64,000 nt of DNA from Pseudoalteromonas sp. SMS1 (GCF_021530565.1 NZ_JAKGBI010000022.1:1-64000), one strand, 5' to 3'. Counted from the first letter of the stretch, positions 47,415-57,761 are shown. Numbers and translations: made by a program. The notes: generated by a model from the letters alone, not told the origin.

Positions 47415-48065
47415 ATGGGAATTAAGTTGGATGTAAACTGTTTAGATCATGCGATTAAACTAGTTAACGGTAGTCAGCTCCATTTGCTGAAAGCCATTTC
47501 AATGGTTGTTGAACCCGCTGAGCAGGTTGCCATTGTCGGCGCTTCAGGGTCTGGTAAGTCGACATTGTTGTCTTTATTAGCTGGGCTAGAAAGTCAACAA
47601 CAAGGGAGTATTAACTATCTCTATAATAATGAGCTGCTCACGGAGATTAATGATATCTCCGGGTTTGTTTTTCAGCACTTTCATCTCTTACCTGAGCTTA
47701 ATGCATTACAAAACGTCGCTTTGCCCATGCTGTTAAAAGGTATGAAAGGTGCTGAGCAACATGCGTTTGAGAAATTACGGCTCGTACAAATGGAAGCGCA
47801 AGCGATGCAGCCCGTTACCAAGTTGAGTGGCGGAGAGCAGCAGCGGGTTGCGATTGCAAGAGCATTGTGTAGTGAACCGAAAATAATGTTTGCCGATGAA
47901 CCGACCGGTAACTTAGATCAAAGCACAGCTGAACAAGTGTTTGAACATATGCAAAAAGGTGCTAGAGCGGCGGGAACGACCATGATAGTGGTAACCCATG
48001 ATCTTAATCTGGCTGCGAAGTTAGATAAAATTTATCACTTAGAAAATGGAGAGTTAAGGTTATGA
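47415..48065 (+). CDS. ABC transporter ATP-binding protein (LolD/MacB/YbbA type)
   Basis: 216 residues: Walker A GASGSGKST, Q-loop FVFQHFHLLPELNA, signature LSGGEQQRVAIARAL, Walker B IMFADEPTGNLD and H-loop VTHD. AGGAGAGAG precedes the ATG. Its stop overlaps the permease start by 4 bases (ATGA), so they are translationally coupled. This group energises FtsX-like permeases that move lipoproteins, peptides or antibiotics from the inner membrane to the periplasm without a substrate channel in the membrane. The NRPS gene follows on the same strand, so export of its product is possible but unproven. Confidence 0.93.
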   Translation: MGIKLDVNCLDHAIKLVNGSQLHLLKAISMVVEPAEQVAIVGASGSGKSTLLSLLAGLESQQQGSINYLYNNELLTEINDISGFVFQHFHLLPELNALQNVALPMLLKGMKGAEQHAFEKLRLVQMEAQAMQPVTKLSGGEQQRVAIARALCSEPKIMFADEPTGNLDQSTAEQVFEHMQKGARAAGTTMIVVTHDLNLAAKLDKIYHLENGELRL

Positions 48066-50599
48066 AAAAGGCCCTTGTACCTAACTCGAATAGTCAAATT
48101 CCCCCACGTTTATTTAACCGCAGTGCGAGCTTATGGTTGGTTAAAATATTCTTTGTTCAAGTGAAGCAAAGGAAGCACCTGATCCCACTGCTGAGTTTAG
48201 CTTTGCTATTTTTATATTTGAGTTTAACCAGCTTGCTTGGGCAGGGCGTAGACAAATACTTAAATCACAATTTACAAACGATGCTTGGCGCAGACACACA
48301 ATTGAGCGTGAATCGAGTATGGAAGCGTGCCGAATTGGAGTGGATTACAGCACATGCACAGACGCACAGTTACCTCGAAAGTTATGAGGTGACTTTGAGT
48401 GGGCGTGATGCTTTTAGCCATACAAAACTCAAGGCCGTTGATAGTACTTACCCACTTAATGGTGAGATTGCTATTACAACCAGCCAGCGTCTCACGCCTA
48501 AGCAAGTGTCATCCGGTCCAAAAGCTGGTGAAATCTGGTTAGAGCCGCATTTGGCTCGGGCACTCAAAGTTGATATTGGGGAGATAGTTAATTTAGGTGC
48601 AAGTCAGTTTCGCGTCAGTGCGTTACTGCTGAACGAGCCTGATAGAATCATTCAAGGTTATAGCAGTGATAGACGGGCAATGATATCCAAGGAGAGCCTG
48701 ATTAACCTTAAGATGACCCCTGCACAAAGGCAGGTGTTGATAAATCACAACAGCCTAACATCAGCAAGTCAGTTAGTGCAGCTGCAAAACAACAGCGCAG
48801 ATATTCGTGTCGTTAGTAAGTTGTTGAACAATTATCCAATGGCACACGCTTGGCAGCGAGTGCAAAACTTTATGGGACTAATTAGCTTTGTCATCGTTTT
48901 ACTTACCTGCTTGTGTTTGTGGTTGAGCCAGCGTAGCCATATTGAACCGATTCAATCGGTGTTGGCTGTCATGCTGGCCAATGGGGTAAAACAAAAGCAG
49001 GTGCCACTGCTGATCCTCACATTGATCATCAGTATGTTGTTGGTGAGTTTTGTGCCTGCGATGGTGATTGCATTACTTCTAGCAACCTTTATTGAGCAAT
49101 TTATACAACAAAACCTGTTCAATACCTTTGAATTAATGTGGGATATGACTGGCATTGGGCAAGCTTTGCTGATGAGCGTAGTGTTGTATGCGCTGCTCAC
49201 AATTCCCAGCTGGATAAAGCTATTGAAGAGCACAGTTAGGGGGTTGCTCGAAAAGCGAGAGACCAATGCGATGACATTTCTTGTTGGCGGTGTATGCCCG
49301 TTACTCTCTTTGCTGGTGGTCGTATTCATTAACACTGACAATTGGACGCTAACAGGGATGCTACTCGCGGGGCTTGGAGTCTGTTTGGTACTTTTACTCG
49401 CACTTACATGGGGATTACTTGGTGTTGCGCACCGGTGTTTAACAGGGAGAAGTGGTATTGTGGCGTTTGTTTTATTGCTGATGAAGCAGCGAATGAATGT
49501 GAAGCTTGTGCAAATTGTTGCATTAGGCTTGAGCGCAACGTTACTGCTGCTTTGCTTTCGAGTGGGTCAAGATGTGAACAATGCACTTGAAAGGGCGCTG
49601 TTTGAGGATCAGGGAAATATTTTTGTTACTAAAGCAGATCTTAAACAAAAGCAAGCCATTGAGGCTTTTACGTTAAAGCATGGGGGAAAGGTCAAGCAGT
49701 TTAAAGCATTTCAAAGTGCGCGTGTTACGCATGTAAATGATGTCGTACTTTCACAAATTAATGCGCCGCCAAGCGACTCTCGTACGAGACTTGAGCGAAA
49801 CATTAACCTGCACTGGCAGTACAATCAACCAGACAACATTAAGGTTGTGGAAGGGAAGTGGCAGTACGACATACAAGTGTTGCCATCAATCTCTATGGAA
49901 CAAGAGGTTTTTGAAGAGCTTAACTTATCATTGGGCGATGTACTGACAATGCAAATCGGTAGTCAAACGCGCGAATTTCAAATTGCGTCTGTGCATCATT
50001 ACCGATCAGGAAAAGACAGCGTGACTTTTTGGTTTGTTGTACATCAAGCGAGTGTACCCGTTAGCAGCGAGCAAACCTATTACATGGGCAGCGTAGATTT
50101 ATCTCAACACGGGTTAGCAAATTTGGGAGAAATATGGCGAACCTATCCGACTATTCATATGTTGCGAGTTGAAGAATTGCTATCTCGTGTACGCAGCACA
50201 ATCGAAACATTTATGTATCTCACCTTAGCCTATGGGCTATTTATCGCGTTAATGAGCAATCTATTAGTTATCGCTTCAATTCAAACTCATTTGCAAAGGG
50301 ACAAAATAAAAAATGGGTTACTGCTTAGCTTTGGTTTGACTGAAAAACAGGGCCGAAATATGTTGATAGCCGAGTGGGCAATCTTAACGATTATTCCCGT
50401 AGCATGTGCATTGACATCGGTTTACTTATTCATTGGCCAGATATACCAACAAGGGTTCGGATTTCCGTATCGGCCAAATGAATTGATGTTGTTGCTCGAA
50501 GCGGTCCTAATTGTGATGATTGTGGCCGTGGGCGGGGTTTGGCTTAGCCTTAAGCAGCTTGATCAAAGTGTAACGAGCCTACTGGAGCAAAGAGACTAA
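48062..50599 (+). CDS. FtsX-like ABC permease (YbbP type, two FtsX domains)
   Basis: 845 residues. An N-terminal helix (LLSLALLFLYLSLTSLLG) leads into a MacB-type periplasmic domain (about residues 60-260), then a block of helices (about 270-480), a second periplasmic domain (about 490-720) and the last FtsX module of three helices, ending in a soluble tail. Length and doubled layout match YbbP/YbbM-type permeases rather than single MacB. Forms a transporter with the preceding ATPase. Transcription stops at the strong hairpin at 50631. Confidence 0.9.
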   Translation: MKKALVPNSNSQIPPRLFNRSASLWLVKIFFVQVKQRKHLIPLLSLALLFLYLSLTSLLGQGVDKYLNHNLQTMLGADTQLSVNRVWKRAELEWITAHAQTHSYLESYEVTLSGRDAFSHTKLKAVDSTYPLNGEIAITTSQRLTPKQVSSGPKAGEIWLEPHLARALKVDIGEIVNLGASQFRVSALLLNEPDRIIQGYSSDRRAMISKESLINLKMTPAQRQVLINHNSLTSASQLVQLQNNSADIRVVSKLLNNYPMAHAWQRVQNFMGLISFVIVLLTCLCLWLSQRSHIEPIQSVLAVMLANGVKQKQVPLLILTLIISMLLVSFVPAMVIALLLATFIEQFIQQNLFNTFELMWDMTGIGQALLMSVVLYALLTIPSWIKLLKSTVRGLLEKRETNAMTFLVGGVCPLLSLLVVVFINTDNWTLTGMLLAGLGVCLVLLLALTWGLLGVAHRCLTGRSGIVAFVLLLMKQRMNVKLVQIVALGLSATLLLLCFRVGQDVNNALERALFEDQGNIFVTKADLKQKQAIEAFTLKHGGKVKQFKAFQSARVTHVNDVVLSQINAPPSDSRTRLERNINLHWQYNQPDNIKVVEGKWQYDIQVLPSISMEQEVFEELNLSLGDVLTMQIGSQTREFQIASVHHYRSGKDSVTFWFVVHQASVPVSSEQTYYMGSVDLSQHGLANLGEIWRTYPTIHMLRVEELLSRVRSTIETFMYLTLAYGLFIALMSNLLVIASIQTHLQRDKIKNGLLLSFGLTEKQGRNMLIAEWAILTIIPVACALTSVYLFIGQIYQQGFGFPYRPNELMLLLEAVLIVMIVAVGGVWLSLKQLDQSVTSLLEQRD

Positions 50600-50630
50600 G
50601 CGAGTTTTAAAGGCTTAGTCCAGAAAATAA

Positions 50631-50666
50631 AAAGTTGTGCCATATCTCATATGGCACAACTTTTTT
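50631..50666 (+). terminator. Strong terminator between transporter operon and NRPS
   Basis: Perfect 15-bp stem AAAGTTGTGCCATAT/ATATGGCACAACTTT with CTC loop, followed by TTT. It means the NRPS gene needs its own promoter. Confidence 0.9.
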
Positions 50667-50897
50667 ATGGTGAACAAAATGAGTGTATTACAGTTTCTAG
50701 CATGCTTCACATGCAGAGGCTGTGTGCCCCTTCCACAGCGGTTTCCTCATTCGCATTCATCTCATCAGTGACGACAAGGGCACGCATAAAAAGACAGCTT
50801 ACTGTCATAATTTATTGTTTTTTACTTGTGTTTACTGAAATTAAATCACTACATTATTGTTGCGCAAATGTTGTTCTATTTCAGAGGTGTATTGCCT

Positions 50898-53800
50898 ATG
50901 AGTAAACAATACTTTGGTGCAAAAAATAAGAATCAACAAGGAAAAATAATAAAGTGGTTAATTATGAAAATAAAAAATGTGATAGACATACTGCGTGCTG
51001 ATGGGGGCCAATTGTCCCTCAGAAATGATGAGGTCATACTCACGCCAGCCTCACTGAACACAGTAGAAGTAGCTCAACTTATACACACCTATAGCGATGC
51101 ATTGAAAAATTATATCCAATCGCAAAATGCTTATTGGCAATCGCGGTTTTTAAACTACGAGCCAGTTTCATTACACAATCTATGCTTACCTCAAAATAAA
51201 AAAGGCCATGTGGCGCAATGTATTACAGGTGCGCAGTATGCACAACTTATCAGCGAGGTGGATGCCGGAAAAGCGACTTTGCAAGCGCGCATTTTTCATA
51301 GTCTGAGCGAAGCTATTGCTGTTTATACGGGGCAATCCGATGTGGTGATCAATGTTTGGCAAGGGGAAAGTAAAGGTCAGTTCACACTACCTGTTCGTTA
51401 TACGCATCAAGGCAAGCCTTTGTCTTTAGAGCAATATCATCATCACTTAACACAAGATTTAATGTCGAGCTATTTTGATAAAACAGAATTAGAAAAATCT
51501 ATTGGCATAAATTGTCGAGATAACCCGCTGGCGTCAATTGAAGTCGCATGGTTTGATAAAAATACGAATCTGAGCGCGATTGTTGATACGCGTTTTAAAA
51601 TGCGCATTATCATCCATGTTGATGAAGGTGAACTCATTTTAAAATGGTATTGGGTAGGTAAGTTCATGAGTGAGGCATCCATCACTGCGGTGCTTGGATT
51701 GTTTGAAGACAATCTATTGAATCAGTCCCAGTCCCAGTCCTTATCTCATCTGGTTGACAGTCATCAATTTGACGCGCGCGGTGGCGGCGGAGTGTTAGGT
51801 ATTTTTGAAGGCATTGTGCAACAGACTCCCCACAAGGTTGCGCTGTATTGCGATGAACAAAAACTGACCTACCAAGTGTTGGCAAACTCAGCACAGGTTA
51901 TTGCAGCCAATTTAATGTTGTATGGGGTCGTGAAGGGGACGCGTGTCGTTATCATATTACCAAGAGGCGCAGCACTCGCAGAAGCGATACTCGGTGTGAC
52001 TTACGCTGGTGGCGTGTACGTGCCTGTCTCCCCTAATGAGACTCAAACACGCTTGGAAACGGTTATCAAGCAGAGTCAGGCTCTGGCAGTTATTGGTCAT
52101 GCCGATGGCGACTCCAGCGCTGTACCAGTATTTTCGTTAAAGCAACTTCGAAAGAAGCCAGCGGGCCATTTCGTGAGTCAACAGGTCAGCAAAGAGTCGC
52201 CGCTTTACATCAACTTTTCATCTGGCTCGACAGGCGAACCAAAAGGCATTGTGTGTGTTCATCGTGGGGTTGAGCGATTGGTGTTAAATCCAAACTATAT
52301 ATCGCTAGACGCTGAGACGACAATGTTATGCGCTGCAAACCAGAGCTTTGACGCATTCGTATTTGAGTTTTGGGGGGCACTACTGAATGGCGGTAGTGTT
52401 CACATGCTTGGCGAGTCAGAACTTAATCCTGAAAACTTACGGACGCTGTTTAGCAAAAAAGTGAATACGGCTTTTCTAACCGCGGCGTTGTTTCACGCGC
52501 TCGTCGAAATAGACCCACACATTTTTAATGGGTTAGAGCAATTAATTGTGGGAGGAGATGTTGTGTTGCCTTCACATGTTAATACAGTTTATCAACACAA
52601 TGCGCAAATCCAGATTATAAATGGCTATGGTCCGACAGAAAATACTGTTTTCACCAGTTGTTTCCCGATTCCAAGAGAGTGGCCAGACGAGGTTGCATTG
52701 CCTATTGGTAAAGCCATTAATGGCACGAGTATCGTGGTTTTGGCTTCGAATGGAGCCTTGTTGCCACACGGTGCTATCGGAGAAATTGTAACGATGGGTG
52801 CAGGACTTGCGAGTGGTTATTTAAATATAGCGCAGGAACAGGGACGGTTTATTGAAATAGAATCGTCCCAAGGGGCTGTCAAAGCTTATAAAACAGGTGA
52901 CTTAGGTTATTTTGACAGCCAAGGTCAATTGCACTTTAGGGGACGAAAAGACGCACAAGTTAAAATTAATGGGTATCGCGTTGAACTGACAGCCATAGAT
53001 CAGCTTGTCTTGCGCCAATCAGGTGTGAGGCATGCCATGACAATTGCAATAGGTGAAAACGTTGGAAAAAAACTAGTGAGTTTTATTAGCGCCGTCAAAG
53101 AGGAGGACAATATAGCGTTAAAAGAACATATATTACAGTTGCTTAGAAATGGGTTACCGACTCATATGGTACCCAATGATATTTGTTTTGTTAAACACAT
53201 CCCTGTCACCTTGAATGGAAAAGTAGACACCAGCGCACTTGTCAATTTGTATCAAAATAGGGGGAGGGCTTCATTCTTGGCGCCCAGTACACCTTTGCAA
53301 GCAGCGTTGTGCGAATATGTCTCGCTAATATTAGACGTAAAGCCTGTTGGTATTGAAGACAACTTTTTTCAACTTGGTGGTAATTCCGTGACGCTTTTGC
53401 GTTTTTTAGCGCTTTGTCAGCAACATTTAGGGTTGGGTATAACACTGAATGAGCTGTTTCAGTATCCAACTGTTGCCGCTATTTCTGAGTTAGCGCGTAT
53501 CAAAAAGCCCGTTATTATCCCGAACACTAACGATAAGCAATTGTCATTTGCTGAAGAGCGCTTGTTATTTATCCAATCTATCAAAGAAGCTGAAGTGGCC
53601 TATAACGCCCCATTTTTATTTGAATTGAGCGAAGATTTTGATTGCGAGCGTCTTTTAGACGCGTTAGAGCGTGTTGCCCAGCGACACACAGTTTTAAAAA
53701 CGCTCTATAAAAAGAACCGACACCATAAACCCTTCCCGTGGGTGTCGGAGCAACATTTTTCTTTGAAAAAACTCGAAGTGCAGACTGATATCGCAAGAAC

Positions 53801-56800
53801 GCAAACATTGGTAGCACATGCCAATGCGGTATTTGACCTTACTCAGGAATTACCAGTAAAGCTAACTTTAATTGAACAAGGTATGAGCCGTTACTTGCTG
53901 ATCAATATTCATCATATTGTGATAGATGGTTGGTCTCTCAGCATTTTGTTTCGCGAGCTGTCCTATTTTTATGCAAAAAAAGGGACGCTACCGGCACTGT
54001 GCGTCAACTATCGAGATTATGCGGCTTGGCAGCGAAAAGCGTTGACTGAGTGTGAAAAAGGACGTTTAAAAGTATTCTGGCAAGACTATTTGTTGGAAGC
54101 TGAAAACATGGTGTTGCCTTATGAGCAATTGAGGTGCAAGCCGTTTGATTATATTGGGCAAAGCCAATATTTTACTTTAGATGAGGCATTGTCCAATTCA
54201 CTTAAGCAGTTTGCTCAGGCGCACAGTACTACGCTGTACCACGTGATGTTGAGCGGTTTTTTTGCATTATGTCATAAGCTCTCTCAACAGCTAGACTTAG
54301 TCATTGGTACGCCATTTGAAAATCGATATATAACAGAGACTCAGTCTTTAATCGGTTTTTTTGTCAACTCTTTGCCGATTCGGGTAAAGCTAGAGAAAAG
54401 CACTGTGACGATGTTGGAGTTGCTTCAAATGACCATCAAGAGTGTGGCAAAAGTTCGAGATCATCAAGCGTTACCTTTAAATGACATCGTTCAGGTTGTT
54501 GAAACAAATTTTGATGCAGATCGCGCCCCTGTCTTTCAAGTTCTATTTAGCGTGCAATCATTTACAAGACAAAGTGATTTGCCTGCGGGAATGCGGTTGA
54601 CTTCGCACCAAGGTATTCATACAGCTGCAAAATACGATATGACCATACTCATTGATGACAGCAGCAATCAGATTGAGATCGATTGGAATTATGCGACAGC
54701 ACTTTTTTCGGATAAAACGATAAGCCGCTTTGCAAGAATGTATCAAACACTCTTGGTGCAATTGGTCACGCAGTCCAGTTGCGCGTTGAGCACGTTAGAC
54801 GTGGTAGCTGAATGTGAACGCGATCTCTTATTACACCACTGGAGTCGATCACATAACACTACGCCATTGAGACAGTTACGAGTGCACGAACTGTTTGAAG
54901 AGCAAGTTAAGATAAGAGGCAATCATGCTGCACTCAAATACAGAGACATTACAGTAAGCTACCAAACACTGAATGAACAGGCGAATCAACTGGCCTATGG
55001 ACTAATGGTGCATGTTAACAAAGCGGATTTATCCGATCAGAATATCGCGATATTTCAGTCTCGTAGTGTCGGTATGATTGTAAGTGCGCTGGCAATTCTA
55101 AAACTAGGTGCAGCGGTAGTCATGATATCGCCGGAATATCCAGAGCCGAGAGTAAAAGCGCTGTTAGATGACAGCCAGCCAGTGTGTGTAATAGCAGATG
55201 AAAAGCCCAACAATATGTTAGAGGGACTGGGATGTTCCTACATCAGCTATCAAGAAGCACAAAAACTGTCTCGAAAAAGGCATAACCTGAATCTTAATGG
55301 GGTTATGGATAGCACGGCTTATCTTATTTATACCTCTGGAACAACGGGGGTACCCAAAGGGGTCAAAACGACCCATAGAGGTGTGGTATCGCTGGTTCAA
55401 AATAATGGCTATGTTGAGTTCAGTGCCAACGATAGATTGGTACAATTGGCGAACCCTAATTTTGACATGGCGCTCTTTGAAACGTGGGGCGCATTGTGCC
55501 ATGGAGGCACTTTGGTGATCCCTCCTATCAATCAACCAAGTATTAGTGAGATTCGCGCACTTTTACATCGTGAGTCAATAACGACACTGTGGTTAACCAC
55601 ATCCTTGTTTGACAATTTACTGGGTTACGCGCCCGACAGCTTTGTTGGATTGAAATACTTAGTGTTTGGTGGAGAGGCCGCGAGCAGTGAGGCCGTCAAG
55701 CAGCTACTTGAATCTGAATTCTGTCCGCGACATTTAATCAATGCGTATGGCCCATCAGAGAGTACCATCGTAACCACGTATCGTTGTAATGGGCTCAAAG
55801 GGGACACCGTGCCTATTGGCAAACCGGCGAATACGCGACAAGTGTACGTTTTAGATGCATGTAAACAGCTTGTACCGATTGGCGTGAAAGGGGAGTTATA
55901 TGTCTCGGGTGAGGGGGTTGCGGACGGGTACTTGAATCGTCCAGATCTAACACAAACGTGTTTTGTGCCAAATATGTTTAGCGACGATAACGCGGCAGTA
56001 ATGTACAAAACGGGAGACATTGTACGGTGGTCAAGTAACGGAGAATTGGAATACATCGGCCGTAACGATGGGCAGGTTAAAGTACGAGGCTTTAGAGTCG
56101 AGCTTGGGGAGATAGAGCGCATATTGCTGCAACATCAACAAGTGAAAAATGCGGCTGTACTAGACTTTAAATACCAAGGACAAACGCGCTTAGTTGCCTA
56201 TCTACAATATGCCTCAGAGCAAGTCGATAGGCGTGATATCAAAGCCTATATTGAACGCTGTTTGCCGACCTATATGTGCCCCAATGCCTATGTTCAGGTA
56301 GACCAATTTCCGTTAACTTATAATGGTAAACTCGATAAATTAAAGTTACCAACACCGATATTTGAGTCAGATCGCGAATATATTGCGCCAAGAAATGAGT
56401 TTGAATGTCAGATGTGTGGATTATTTGAAAAGTTATTAGATAGGCAAAAAGTTGGTATCGACGATGACTTCTTTGAGTTGGGAGGCCACTCCATACTCGC
56501 GATGCAATTAGCGCATGAAATTGAAAACCTGACCGCTCAAGTATTTATGCTTCGTAATTTGTATAGCCATCGAACAGTCAGACAACTGGCCGAATTCAAA
56601 CCCCATAAGCCGCAATTTATCGAACCCTGTCAATTTTTGTTACCAGAGAGGTTAAGCGGTCCGACAAAACAGAATGACTGTAGAGACACGATACTTTTAA
56701 CAGGGGCGACAGGGTTTATTGGACGCTATGTTCTGGCGCAATTAATCAGTGACACTGACGCAACGGTGTATTGTTTGGTGCGGGCGAACAATCAAGCGCA

Positions 56801-57761
56801 AGCGAGGCAAAGGCTCAAAGACAGCTTACAAAAGGCGAGGTTATGGAATACGTCGCTGTCGAGGCGTATTAAAGCGGTGACAGGGGATTTAGAGCAAAAG
56901 CGATTAGGACTGGACAGTAAGGCCTACATTGAATTGGCAAGCAAAGTAGATGTCATAATACATTCAGCAACTTACATGGATCACTTAGCATCCTTTGAGC
57001 AAATGAAAGCGGCAAACGTGAATAGTACAATTGAGTTGATTGAATTGCAGCAGCAGATAAAGCCAAAGCGAATGTTATTTGTATCCACGACGGGAGTATT
57101 AAAACAGCCTTCACTTGCTGATGAAGATACGCCGTTGAGCCAGCAAAAACACGCTGAAGCAGAAGGGTACATCGCAACTAAATGGGCGTCGGAATTACTC
57201 ATCGACCAAGCGCGGGGGCGCGGGTTTGATATCTGTGTTGTCAGATTAGGCCTTATTGCTGGGAGTCAACAGACTGGGTTGAGTGATGAGGCGCAGTGGT
57301 TAACAATGCTGATGAAACTGACTTCAAATTTGGGGGTATGCTTCGATGATAAACGTTTTAAAACCAGTATATTACCTGTAGATTATGTGGCTAAAGCGCT
57401 GGTAACCATTGCACGCCAAGCACAAGTCTTGCCTAGGTATCACCTAACAAGTGAGAAAGAGATGTACTTTGTTGACTTAGTGCGGGCAAGAAATAATATT
57501 TTGCCCAAGCCGATTAAATTGATCGGGTACGCTCAATTCATTACCTCACTGATTGAATTGAAAATGTCAGGAAAGCAAGTTGATGGAGAATACCTATTTA
57601 CTGACGACATGAGAAACTTGGCGAGAGAGGTGCAACAACCCCCACTGTCTTATTTCGCTCCCATCGAGAGTGAAAAAACTTGGCAGTGGCTTAATAATCA
57701 GAATTTGCCAGCCCCAGTGTTAAGGGAAGAAACGATCGCAAAGTATTTTGAGGTGTTGTAA
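50898..57761 (+). CDS. Dimodular NRPS with terminal thioester reductase (A-T-C-A-T-R)
   Basis: 2287 residues from ATG 50898 (AGAGGTG upstream; ATG 50964 also possible). Order: TubC-like docking segment (about 23-75); an apparent half condensation domain lacking HHxxxDG (about 80-300); A1 (about 301-800; SSGSTGEPKG near 441, NGYGPTEN, LYKTGD-like YKTGDLGYF); T1 with Ser830 in LGGNS; C with HHIVIDG at 1005-1011; A2 (about 1328-1815; TSGTTGVPKG, NAYGPSES); T2 with Ser1865 in LGGHS; reductase (about 1930-2287) with TGATGFIG at 1935-1942 and catalytic Tyr2091/Lys2095 in GYIATK. All catalytic residues are present. The reductase should release a dipeptide aldehyde that cyclises to a dihydropyrazinone, as for AusA. 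Eye-read specificity code of A1 is DAFFIGGVF(K), close to Val/Ile; A2 is DMFWVGAIV(K), unclear. No PPTase gene in the window. Confidence 0.95.
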   Translation: MSKQYFGAKNKNQQGKIIKWLIMKIKNVIDILRADGGQLSLRNDEVILTPASLNTVEVAQLIHTYSDALKNYIQSQNAYWQSRFLNYEPVSLHNLCLPQNKKGHVAQCITGAQYAQLISEVDAGKATLQARIFHSLSEAIAVYTGQSDVVINVWQGESKGQFTLPVRYTHQGKPLSLEQYHHHLTQDLMSSYFDKTELEKSIGINCRDNPLASIEVAWFDKNTNLSAIVDTRFKMRIIIHVDEGELILKWYWVGKFMSEASITAVLGLFEDNLLNQSQSQSLSHLVDSHQFDARGGGGVLGIFEGIVQQTPHKVALYCDEQKLTYQVLANSAQVIAANLMLYGVVKGTRVVIILPRGAALAEAILGVTYAGGVYVPVSPNETQTRLETVIKQSQALAVIGHADGDSSAVPVFSLKQLRKKPAGHFVSQQVSKESPLYINFSSGSTGEPKGIVCVHRGVERLVLNPNYISLDAETTMLCAANQSFDAFVFEFWGALLNGGSVHMLGESELNPENLRTLFSKKVNTAFLTAALFHALVEIDPHIFNGLEQLIVGGDVVLPSHVNTVYQHNAQIQIINGYGPTENTVFTSCFPIPREWPDEVALPIGKAINGTSIVVLASNGALLPHGAIGEIVTMGAGLASGYLNIAQEQGRFIEIESSQGAVKAYKTGDLGYFDSQGQLHFRGRKDAQVKINGYRVELTAIDQLVLRQSGVRHAMTIAIGENVGKKLVSFISAVKEEDNIALKEHILQLLRNGLPTHMVPNDICFVKHIPVTLNGKVDTSALVNLYQNRGRASFLAPSTPLQAALCEYVSLILDVKPVGIEDNFFQLGGNSVTLLRFLALCQQHLGLGITLNELFQYPTVAAISELARIKKPVIIPNTNDKQLSFAEERLLFIQSIKEAEVAYNAPFLFELSEDFDCERLLDALERVAQRHTVLKTLYKKNRHHKPFPWVSEQHFSLKKLEVQTDIARTQTLVAHANAVFDLTQELPVKLTLIEQGMSRYLLINIHHIVIDGWSLSILFRELSYFYAKKGTLPALCVNYRDYAAWQRKALTECEKGRLKVFWQDYLLEAENMVLPYEQLRCKPFDYIGQSQYFTLDEALSNSLKQFAQAHSTTLYHVMLSGFFALCHKLSQQLDLVIGTPFENRYITETQSLIGFFVNSLPIRVKLEKSTVTMLELLQMTIKSVAKVRDHQALPLNDIVQVVETNFDADRAPVFQVLFSVQSFTRQSDLPAGMRLTSHQGIHTAAKYDMTILIDDSSNQIEIDWNYATALFSDKTISRFARMYQTLLVQLVTQSSCALSTLDVVAECERDLLLHHWSRSHNTTPLRQLRVHELFEEQVKIRGNHAALKYRDITVSYQTLNEQANQLAYGLMVHVNKADLSDQNIAIFQSRSVGMIVSALAILKLGAAVVMISPEYPEPRVKALLDDSQPVCVIADEKPNNMLEGLGCSYISYQEAQKLSRKRHNLNLNGVMDSTAYLIYTSGTTGVPKGVKTTHRGVVSLVQNNGYVEFSANDRLVQLANPNFDMALFETWGALCHGGTLVIPPINQPSISEIRALLHRESITTLWLTTSLFDNLLGYAPDSFVGLKYLVFGGEAASSEAVKQLLESEFCPRHLINAYGPSESTIVTTYRCNGLKGDTVPIGKPANTRQVYVLDACKQLVPIGVKGELYVSGEGVADGYLNRPDLTQTCFVPNMFSDDNAAVMYKTGDIVRWSSNGELEYIGRNDGQVKVRGFRVELGEIERILLQHQQVKNAAVLDFKYQGQTRLVAYLQYASEQVDRRDIKAYIERCLPTYMCPNAYVQVDQFPLTYNGKLDKLKLPTPIFESDREYIAPRNEFECQMCGLFEKLLDRQKVGIDDDFFELGGHSILAMQLAHEIENLTAQVFMLRNLYSHRTVRQLAEFKPHKPQFIEPCQFLLPERLSGPTKQNDCRDTILLTGATGFIGRYVLAQLISDTDATVYCLVRANNQAQARQRLKDSLQKARLWNTSLSRRIKAVTGDLEQKRLGLDSKAYIELASKVDVIIHSATYMDHLASFEQMKAANVNSTIELIELQQQIKPKRMLFVSTTGVLKQPSLADEDTPLSQQKHAEAEGYIATKWASELLIDQARGRGFDICVVRLGLIAGSQQTGLSDEAQWLTMLMKLTSNLGVCFDDKRFKTSILPVDYVAKALVTIARQAQVLPRYHLTSEKEMYFVDLVRARNNILPKPIKLIGYAQFITSLIELKMSGKQVDGEYLFTDDMRNLAREVQQPPLSYFAPIESEKTWQWLNNQNLPAPVLREETIAKYFEVL

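Noticed and set aside
50826..50897. Upstream extension of the NRPS start
   Set aside because: The added residues include no NRPS sequence and no ribosome site; ATG 50898 or 50964 is more likely.
50651..50905. 84-codon frame between the terminator and the NRPS
   Set aside because: It starts inside the terminator stem, has no ribosome site and no recognisable sequence.
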